A DNA stretch of 20,769 nt from an uncultured Hungatella sp. (lineage in GTDB: Bacteria > Bacillota > Clostridia > Lachnospirales > Lachnospiraceae), in assembly GCA_910588325.1 (NCBI GenBank), contig CAJUPP010000047.1, forward strand, positions 9,370 to 30,138. Direction: 5' to 3'. Numbering within the stretch: the stretch's first letter is position 1; every line of letters begins with the position of its first letter. The translations under genes and the position numbers were made by a program. The notes beneath the pieces are model-generated. The model was given only the letters and a program-made list of their open reading frames with translations. It did no database searches and was not told the DNA's origin. Positions 15,844 through 20,769 of this stretch are shown piece after piece.

Positions 15844-16827
15844 ATGGGAGAAGAACAAAAAACGATGAAAGTGCTGGTGGTTACCCAAAATGAAGCAGGG
15901 CAGAGGCTGAATAAGCTTCTGTCCAAATATTTGAATCTGGCCGGAACAGGATTTATCTATAAAATGTTGCGCAAGAAAAATATCACCCTGAACAATAGGA
16001 AGTGCGACGGTTCGGAAAAGCTGAAAGAAGGCGACGAAATCAGGCTGTTTCTATCTGATGAAACCATAGAGAAATTTTCTCAGGTTCAGGTTCAGAATGT
16101 AAAGAAAAAAGCACTGGATATTATTTATGAAGACCAGCATATTCTTCTGATCAATAAACCGGCAGGCATGCTGTCTCAAAAGGCCAGGGAGACGGATGAA
16201 TCCCTGGTGGAATACATGACAGACTATCTTCTGAAAAGCGGAAGTCTGACTAGGGAAGATTTGAAGACCTTTCGTCCTTCTGTCTGCAACCGGCTGGACA
16301 GAAACACCAGCGGCCTGGTGGTGGCCGGCAAATCTCTTCCAGGCCTGCAGATCATGTCGGCAGTACTGAAAGACCGCAGCATCCATAAATACTACTATTG
16401 TGTGATAAAGGGAAGCTTGGCAAAAAAGCAGACCATAGAGGGGTATCTGTTAAAGGATGAGAGGACCAATCAGGTCAGAATCTGTGAAACTCCGGTGACA
16501 GAAAGTCTTCCCATTGTCACAATATATGAGCCGGTTTCCGAATATGACGGATATACGCTGTTAAAGGTAACTCTGGTTACGGGACGCACCCACCAGATTC
16601 GGGCCCATCTGGCATCCATAGGCTGCCCGTTGGTAGGAGATGTGAAATATGGAGACCACCATGTCAATGAGGAGGCCAGGAAACGGTTTGGAATCTGTCA
16701 TCAGATGCTCCATTCCTTCCAGGTGGAGTTTCCGCCGCTTCCAAAGCCTCTTGCTTATCTGTCAGGCCGGTCCTTTACGGCACCTCTTCCCAGGGAATTT
16801 GGTAACATATGGGAGAAATGGCGCTGA
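15844..16827 (+). CDS. RluA-family pseudouridine synthase
   Basis: This is a 327-residue RNA pseudouridine synthase of the RluA/RluC/RluD group. An S4 domain (NEAGQRLNKLLSKYLNLAGTGFIYKMLRKKNITLNNRK) precedes the catalytic domain. Conserved blocks are IIYEDQHILLINKPAGML, the active-site motif CNRLDRNTSGLVVAGKS (Asp152) and TGRTHQIRAHLASIGCPLVGDVKYG. It is the second pseudouridine synthase of the window but belongs to a different family from the one at 6161. A second ATG at 15865 (MKVLVVTQNEAGQRL) would give the usual short N-terminus, and neither start has an ideally spaced ribosome binding site. The exact rRNA uridine is not predictable here. Confidence 0.93.
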   Translation: MGEEQKTMKVLVVTQNEAGQRLNKLLSKYLNLAGTGFIYKMLRKKNITLNNRKCDGSEKLKEGDEIRLFLSDETIEKFSQVQVQNVKKKALDIIYEDQHILLINKPAGMLSQKARETDESLVEYMTDYLLKSGSLTREDLKTFRPSVCNRLDRNTSGLVVAGKSLPGLQIMSAVLKDRSIHKYYYCVIKGSLAKKQTIEGYLLKDERTNQVRICETPVTESLPIVTIYEPVSEYDGYTLLKVTLVTGRTHQIRAHLASIGCPLVGDVKYGDHHVNEEARKRFGICHQMLHSFQVEFPPLPKPLAYLSGRSFTAPLPREFGNIWEKWR

Positions 16828-16884
16828 GAACATGTATGTTCGATGAAAGTGTGTCTGAAAGAGAAGGGGGAAAAGGATGAAAAA

Positions 16885-17526
16885 ATGACGAAAAAGAAAA
16901 AGGTTTTCATAGGAATTCTGGCGTTTGCGGTATGTTTTTTCGCAGGGCTGCTTTTCTTCTTTCGGTTTAAAGGGGATCAAAGCGTGGCTATTAAACCAAA
17001 AGGGGATGAATTGGCAGGGAAGGTGACTGCCTACTATCAGAGGGATGAGAGATGGAAGGAAGATACCTTGGGAACTTCCGGCTTCTCCATGGGAGGTTCC
17101 GGGTGTCTTACCAGCTGTATCGCTTCGGCTCTCTCTACGGAGGCGGAAGCTTTGGGAACCGGCTTCTCCATAACGCCCGGAGAACTGAACCGGATATTTG
17201 GTCAACAGCAAGTTTATAATGCCCAGGGAGATATTGTCTGGGCTCAGATAGAGGAGGCGTTGCCCCAGACGCAGGTTGTGGTGGCCTCCTCTGTGAAGGA
17301 AAAGGAGATAGAAAGCCTTCTGGCTGACGGTCATTATCCGATTGTGAAAGTAAAGGTGGGAGGGTATGGGGCATCTCACTGGGTTTTGCTTGTGGGAAGC
17401 AGAGACGGGGAGTATCTGTGTATGGATCCCTTGGAGCCGGATGGAGAATTAATCCCTTTAAGCAGGCATGGAGGAGTGGTTTACCGGATGCGGTGTGTGT
17501 ACTGGGAGGAACAGGAGAAAAAGTAA
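16885..17526 (+). CDS. Membrane-anchored C39-like cysteine peptidase
   Basis: This is a 213-residue protein. It starts with a lysine-rich tip and one membrane segment (VFIGILAFAVCFFAGLLFFF, about 7-26), so it is probably an exported domain tethered by its N-terminus. The papain-like C39 fold is suggested by AYYQRDERWKEDTLG, the GCLTSC motif (Cys74 as likely nucleophile), SHWVLLVG (His165) and MDP (Asp181). Whether it cleaves peptides, or is an inactive or bacteriocin-like relative, is open; no ATPase or export partner is nearby. I chose ATG 16885 (AAAAGG 8 bases before) over ATG 16843. The following lipase starts 1 base after its stop codon, which suggests tight coupling. Confidence 0.82.
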   Translation: MTKKKKVFIGILAFAVCFFAGLLFFFRFKGDQSVAIKPKGDELAGKVTAYYQRDERWKEDTLGTSGFSMGGSGCLTSCIASALSTEAEALGTGFSITPGELNRIFGQQQVYNAQGDIVWAQIEEALPQTQVVVASSVKEKEIESLLADGHYPIVKVKVGGYGASHWVLLVGSRDGEYLCMDPLEPDGELIPLSRHGGVVYRMRCVYWEEQEKK

Positions 17527-17527
17527 G

Positions 17528-18715
17528 GTGAAGATTGATTACAATAAGCTTCTTACAACAGCGGAAAACGTACATATACAGATACTGCGGATACTGACGG
17601 TGCTTCTGACGGTTGACCTGTGGTTTATGGTGCTGGTGGGATGTTTTACAGGATATAGGTTCCTTAGGTACGGCATCAGAGTATCCGGAGTGATTCTGGC
17701 CTTGGTGTGGCTTCTTCTTTATGGAGGCTTTCAGCTTCTGCTGGTCTGGTTGTGCATATTGTGCAAGCGTCTGCGGATAGCAAAGCGGATAATTGTATGG
17801 ACTTTTATGTGGATTCCGGTCCTGAATTTCGGATTGGCCCTGTATGTGAGGGGCCTGGCGAAACAGGAAATCGACCATTTTTTGCATAAAATCCAGCTGG
17901 ATCAGGTTCGGGTGGAAAGGCAGGTCTGCAGCACCCGTTATCCTCTGCTGCTGGTACACGGCGTTGGTTTTCGGGACTTCCACTATTTTAATTATTGGGG
18001 AAGAATCCCCAGAGAGCTGGTCCGCAATGGGGCGAAGGTTTACTATGGACATCAGGAAGCCTGGGGAACCATTGAAGATAACGGACAGATATTAAAAGAC
18101 AAAATCAAAGAGATTTTGGAGGAGACAGGGTGTGAAAAGGTAAATATCATCGCCCACTCCAAAGGAGGGCTGGATGCCAGATATATGATTGGGAATTTTC
18201 ACATGGCTCCTTATGTGGCTTCTCTCACCACCATCAACACACCTCACCGTGGTTCCAGGCTGGTGGATTTTTTGAAAAAGCTGCCGGACGGAATTTACAG
18301 AACGGTCTGTAACATGATTGACCGGTATTTTGGCAGGATGGGGGACAAAAATCCCAATGCCTATGTGGCCAGCCGCCAGCTGTCAGAAGCTTTTACCAGG
18401 GAATTTAACGAGAAATATCCGGATGAGGAGGGGATTTATTATCAGAGTTATGCCAGTTTGATGAAGCATGGGTTCAGCAGCAAGCTTCTGTGTGTTCCCT
18501 ACTGGATTTTAAAGGCTCTGGATGCTCCAAACGACGGGCTGGTGACAGTGGAATCTGCTGTCTGGGCTGATTTTCAGGGGGTGGTGACCAACCGGTATCT
18601 GCGTGGGATTTCCCACGGGGATATGATTGATCTGACCAGGGAGGATTACAGAGGATTTCATGTGCTGGAATTTTACATACAGCTGGTGAAAAATTTGAAG
18701 GAAGCAGGATTTTGA
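17528..18715 (+). CDS. Membrane-anchored alpha/beta-hydrolase (lipase/esterase-like)
   Basis: This is a 395-residue protein with a hydrophobic N-terminal third holding about three membrane segments (ILRILTVLLTVDLWFMVLVG, ILALVWLLLYGGFQLLLVWL, VWTFMWIPVLNFGLALYV). A lipase domain follows. LLLVHGVGF forms the oxyanion loop, and AHSKGG carries nucleophile Ser211. INTPHRGS, NDGLV (Asp336) and SHGDMI (His363) complete a triad in the style of bacterial triacylglycerol lipases. The true lipid or ester substrate is unknown. Start: GTG 17528, with AGGAG 10 bases upstream and 1 base after the stop of the C39-like gene. An in-frame ATG at 17468 lies inside the previous gene and lacks a good ribosome binding site. 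Confidence 0.85.
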   Translation: MKIDYNKLLTTAENVHIQILRILTVLLTVDLWFMVLVGCFTGYRFLRYGIRVSGVILALVWLLLYGGFQLLLVWLCILCKRLRIAKRIIVWTFMWIPVLNFGLALYVRGLAKQEIDHFLHKIQLDQVRVERQVCSTRYPLLLVHGVGFRDFHYFNYWGRIPRELVRNGAKVYYGHQEAWGTIEDNGQILKDKIKEILEETGCEKVNIIAHSKGGLDARYMIGNFHMAPYVASLTTINTPHRGSRLVDFLKKLPDGIYRTVCNMIDRYFGRMGDKNPNAYVASRQLSEAFTREFNEKYPDEEGIYYQSYASLMKHGFSSKLLCVPYWILKALDAPNDGLVTVESAVWADFQGVVTNRYLRGISHGDMIDLTREDYRGFHVLEFYIQLVKNLKEAGF

Positions 18716-18739
18716 CGTGAGGGAGGACTTGCAGGAATT

Positions 18740-19270
18740 ATGGGAACCTGGAACAGCCGGGGGCTTAGAGGCTCCACATTGGAGGATATGATTAACCACA
18801 GCAATGAGATCTACCGGGAGAGGAAGCTGGCATTGATCCAGAAGATTCCCACGCCTATCACACCGATTACCATTGAGAAGGAGAGCCGCCATATTACTCT
18901 GGCTTTTTTTGACCAGAAAAGCACGGTAGACTATATCGGGACGGTGCAGGGGATTCCGGTATGTTTTGATGCCAAGGAATGTGCGGTAAAGACCTTTCCT
19001 CTTCAGAATGTGCATGAGCATCAGGTACGGTTTATGAAGGAATTTGAGGAGCAGGGCGGGATTGCGTTTATCATTCTCCACTGGACGGCTCTTGACGAGA
19101 TTGATTATATTCCTTTTGACCAGCTTTTCGGGTTCTGGAAAAGGATGCAGGACGGAGGGAGGAAAAGCTTTACCTATGATGAGACAGACCACTCCTGGCA
19201 AATCGGCCGAAAGAGAGATGTGCTGGTTCATTATCTGGAGATGATTCAGAAGGACTTGGAGCGGAGGTGA
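18740..19270 (+). CDS. recU: Holliday junction resolvase RecU
   Basis: This is a 176-residue protein that cleaves four-way DNA junctions during recombination and chromosome segregation in Firmicutes. It aligns by eye with Bacillus RecU: NSRGLRGSTLEDMINHSNEIY, QKIPTPI, the catalytic STVDYIG (Asp64), FDAKECAVKTFPLQNVHEHQ (Asp77 and Lys79, where Bacillus has Glu-x-Lys), and FGFWKRMQDGGRKSF. The N-terminal ~30 residues that precede the SNRG motif in Bacillus are missing, as is common in shorter clostridial-type forms. AGGA is only 3 bases before the ATG and GGAGG is 13 bases away. It is the last gene before a strong inverted repeat, and no penicillin-binding protein gene is adjacent. Confidence 0.92.
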   Translation: MGTWNSRGLRGSTLEDMINHSNEIYRERKLALIQKIPTPITPITIEKESRHITLAFFDQKSTVDYIGTVQGIPVCFDAKECAVKTFPLQNVHEHQVRFMKEFEEQGGIAFIILHWTALDEIDYIPFDQLFGFWKRMQDGGRKSFTYDETDHSWQIGRKRDVLVHYLEMIQKDLERR

Positions 19271-19310
19271 ATTTTTATAACAGAAGAACCTTGTTTTCTG
19301 TTATAAAAAT
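19271..19310. terminator. Inverted repeat after recU, likely bidirectional terminator
   Basis: A perfect 15-bp inverted repeat, ATTTTTATAACAGAA (19271-19285) and TTCTGTTATAAAAAT (19296-19310), encloses a 10-base loop and starts directly after the recU stop codon. The stem is AT-rich and the T-run lies inside the stem, so strength is uncertain. Confidence 0.7.
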
Positions 19311-19529
19311 ATCGTACTCTGTGCATCCGAAAAGGGTTTAAGGGAGGAGAATCAATCGTTATCTGTCGGATAAAAACCTTGAAAAATGCGGTTTGTGCAT
19401 ATTGACTGAATCGTTTGGGTAAAAATGGGGAGGTTGTGCAGAAAGTAGAAATAATTGCATTATTTGTTAATAAAATAACAATTTAAAAGCTAAAAAGCAC
19501 AAAAAATACAAGAAAAAATTAAAATAGTG
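19311..19529. other. AT-rich control region upstream of the ABC transporter promoter
   Basis: No gene was found. A short hairpin TTATC/GATAA lies at 19359-19373. TTGTTA (19464-19469) and TAACAA (19476-19481) form an inverted repeat. The 11-mer AAAATAACAAT occurs at 19472-19482 and again at 19534-19544, the second copy inside the promoter spacer. Several A-tracts (472-475, 485-488, 492-496, 501-506, 513-518, 521-524, plus 19000) recur roughly every 7-13 bases, typical of curved or UP-element DNA. No cre box was recognised. Confidence 0.5.
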
Positions 19530-19558
19530 TTGCAAAATAACAATAACTGTGGTAGACT
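19530..19558 (+). promoter_or_regulatory. Promoter of the sugar ABC transporter operon
   Basis: TTGCAA (19530-19535), a 17-bp spacer, then TAGACT (19553-19558) preceded by TGG, an extended -10. Transcription should start near 19565, giving a leader of about 120 nt. Confidence 0.75.
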
Positions 19559-19586
19559 TTACCCAATGGAATACTCGCAGACAACG

Positions 19587-19659
19587 AAAAAGAGCAGGAG
19601 AGAGTAGATGTCGTGTTTTGAACTAGTATAACAGCCAAAGGACGATACTGCTCTTTTTT
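19587..19659 (+). terminator. Leader terminator-like hairpin (candidate attenuator)
   Basis: AAAAAGAGCAG (19587-19597) pairs perfectly with CTGCTCTTTTT (19648-19658), and the T-run continues to 19659. Inside, 19611-19620 can pair with 19636-19645 (nine of ten positions, one of them G-U). The structure ends 24 bases before the permease start codon, between the promoter and the gene. That is where an attenuator would sit. Its left arm overlaps the Shine-Dalgarno site of a short leader ORF. Confidence 0.6.
19608..19631 (+). CDS. Candidate leader peptide MSCFELV
   Basis: A seven-codon ORF with ATG at 19608 and TAA at 19629-19631. AGGAG at 19596-19600 gives a 7-base spacing, better than many real genes in this window. 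The ORF lies in the loop of the leader hairpin, so ribosomes on it would interfere with hairpin formation. There is no run of a single amino acid codon as in classic amino-acid attenuators. Existence as a translated peptide is inference. Confidence 0.4.
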   Translation: MSCFELV

Positions 19660-19683
19660 ATTTCGAAAAGGAGGAAGTTATTT

Positions 19684-20547
19684 GTGAAGAGAAAAAGTTT
19701 CTTTCGGGTGGTAGAACCATACTTGTATCTGGCTCCGGCCATGATCTTCTTTGTTTTGTTTTTGTTTTGGCCGTTTTTTAAAACGATTCGGCTCAGTTTT
19801 GCTATGACGACACCTTTGGGGGAGGTAGCGTCCAATGTAGGCTTGAGCAATTACATTTCCATTTTTACATCTCAGAAATTTTTAAACAGCTTGTTTGTCA
19901 CGTTTAAGTATGCGATTATGACCGTTGTATTTTCTATCGCCTTTGGCTTTATTCTCGCCATCGTCAGCAGTGAAGATATCAAGGGAACCAATTTTTTCCG
20001 TACCGTATTCGCGCTTCCCATGGCGATTTCCGCTGCTGCTGCATCCGTTGTATTCATGTTTATTTTCCACAGCAGTATGGGTATTCTGAATAAGGTTCTG
20101 GGAACCAACATCGGATGGTTGACCGATCCCAAATATGCACTGATTGCAGTTACCCTTGTGACGGTTTGGATGAATATCGGCCTGAACTTTATCTATGTGA
20201 CTGCGGCTCTTCAGAGTGTTCCTATGGATTTATATGAAAGCGCATCCTTAGAGGGCGCCGGTTTTTTTGATAAACACCGCCATATTACGATTCCCTGTAT
20301 TTCTCCTACCCTGTTTTTCCTTTTGATTATCAATGTTATTAACGCGGTGCAGGCATATGCTCAGGTAAAGATGATGACACAGGGCGGACCTGCCAACAGT
20401 ACCAATGTTATCGTGTATGAGATTTATCAGGAAGCGTTTATGAACAGCCGGTTCGGCATGGCCTGTGCAGAGTCCATGATCTTGTTTGCAATCCTGTTGG
20501 TGTTGACCCTGCTTCAGTTTAGATTAGAAAAGAAGGTGACCTATTAA
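19684..20547 (+). CDS. Sugar ABC transporter permease (UgpA/MalF-type)
   Basis: This is a 287-residue inner-membrane subunit of a carbohydrate ABC importer. It shows six hydrophobic segments, beginning with YLYLAPAMIFFVLFLFWPFF. The cytoplasmic EAA loop (ESASLEGAGFFDKHRHITIP, about residues 185-204), which contacts the ATPase, and the following MTQGGPANSTNVIVYEIYQEAF are hallmarks of the CUT1 group. It starts with GTG, with AAAAGGAGG 9 bases upstream. No substrate-binding protein or ATPase is seen before it; the binding protein may follow the second permease, and the ATPase may be encoded elsewhere (MsmK-like sharing), both inferences. The substrate cannot be predicted. Confidence 0.93.
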   Translation: MKRKSFFRVVEPYLYLAPAMIFFVLFLFWPFFKTIRLSFAMTTPLGEVASNVGLSNYISIFTSQKFLNSLFVTFKYAIMTVVFSIAFGFILAIVSSEDIKGTNFFRTVFALPMAISAAAASVVFMFIFHSSMGILNKVLGTNIGWLTDPKYALIAVTLVTVWMNIGLNFIYVTAALQSVPMDLYESASLEGAGFFDKHRHITIPCISPTLFFLLIINVINAVQAYAQVKMMTQGGPANSTNVIVYEIYQEAFMNSRFGMACAESMILFAILLVLTLLQFRLEKKVTY

Positions 20548-20769
20548 TGAATAGAAAAGTGATGAAGGGTATTTTTTATGCGTTGAATATCATGATGGCG
20601 GTCATTATCATTGCTCCCATCGTGTACTGCTTTAATGTTAGTATGATGTCACTGAAAGAGGTATTTGCAGGGAAGTTCTGGCCGGGACAGCTGATGCTGG
20701 AAAACTATGTGAGAGCGATACAGCTGGCTCCGTTCTTTACCTTTATTAAAAACTCCCTGATTACCTCAG
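20547..20769 (+). CDS. Sugar ABC transporter permease (UgpE/MalG-type), 5' part
   Basis: The start codon overlaps the previous stop as TAATG, and GAAGGTG lies upstream, indicating translational coupling. The visible 74 residues (MNRKVMKGIFYALNIMMAVIIIAPIVYCFNVSMMSLKEVF, later PGQLMLENYVRAIQLAPFFTFIKNSLITS) show the N-terminal membrane segment. They also show the Asn-Tyr and (I/L)KNSL(I) patterns usual for the second CUT1 permease. The gene is cut by the right end of the window, so the EAA motif is not visible. Confidence 0.9.
   Translation, partial: MNRKVMKGIFYALNIMMAVIIIAPIVYCFNVSMMSLKEVFAGKFWPGQLMLENYVRAIQLAPFFTFIKNSLITS

Noticed and set aside
17135..18052. Minus-strand ORF of 305 codons across the C39/lipase junction
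   Set aside because: Opposite two genes with clear catalytic motifs and good ribosome binding sites; proline- and glutamine-rich composition typical of a shadow frame.
19390..19425. Catabolite repression (cre) site around GAATCGTTTGGG
   Set aside because: The flanking TG and CA dinucleotides do not stand at the distances required by the cre consensus.
19330..19440. Riboswitch or small ORF near GGGAGGAG in the region after recU
   Set aside because: No start codon at proper spacing, no known riboswitch core was recognised, and it lies upstream of the mapped promoter-like element.

Overview
The window looks like chromosomal DNA of a low-to-mid GC anaerobic Firmicute, most likely a gut Lachnospiraceae/Clostridiales member. 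This is inferred from the content: an ATP-type PEP carboxykinase, a CarD-family regulator, RecU (a Firmicute-type Holliday junction resolvase), several HAD phosphatases, strong AGGAGG-type ribosome binding sites and clostridial-looking TTGAnT-17-TATAAT promoters. All 17 complete genes that I support, plus one gene cut by the right edge, lie on the + strand.

Layout. Positions 1-390 hold a repeat array: two 109-bp tandem units followed by a related, more diverged hairpin-rich unit. Next comes a monocistronic pckA with its own promoter and a clean intrinsic terminator (768-2431), then a HAD phosphatase (2519-3172). The end of that HAD gene runs into two more copies of the repeat (3158-3410). A promoter at 3482-3510 drives a 73-residue unknown protein and a CarD-family regulator. 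After a 374-bp gap with a strong promoter come two coupled RNA-modification genes: an RsmF-like m5C methyltransferase and an RsuA/RluB-type pseudouridine synthase. A remnant of the repeat sits at the 3' end of the latter. A sugar module follows: cytoplasmic GH38 alpha-mannosidase, ROK sugar kinase, and then a beta-PGM-like HAD with its own extended -10, trailed by a YgiQ-type radical SAM protein.

From 13895 to 19270 seven closely spaced genes could form one transcript: a PPOX/NimA-like flavoprotein, an SDR, a two-TM unknown, an RluA-type pseudouridine synthase, a membrane-anchored C39-like peptidase, a membrane lipase/esterase and RecU. A 15-bp perfect inverted repeat closes this block. The window ends in the start of a sugar ABC transporter operon: two UgpA/UgpE (MalF/MalG)-type permeases, the second cut by the window edge.

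The two most interesting features are non-coding. (1) A repeat family has at least five copies sharing a common head motif. Its hairpin stems are kept by compensatory changes between copies, and it appears to supply the stop codons of two genes. (2) The 5' leader of the ABC transporter operon contains a terminator-like hairpin whose left arm overlaps the Shine-Dalgarno site of a seven-codon leader ORF (MSCFELV). This is a candidate translation-coupled attenuator. No rRNA, tRNA, CRISPR array, transposase or phage gene was seen.
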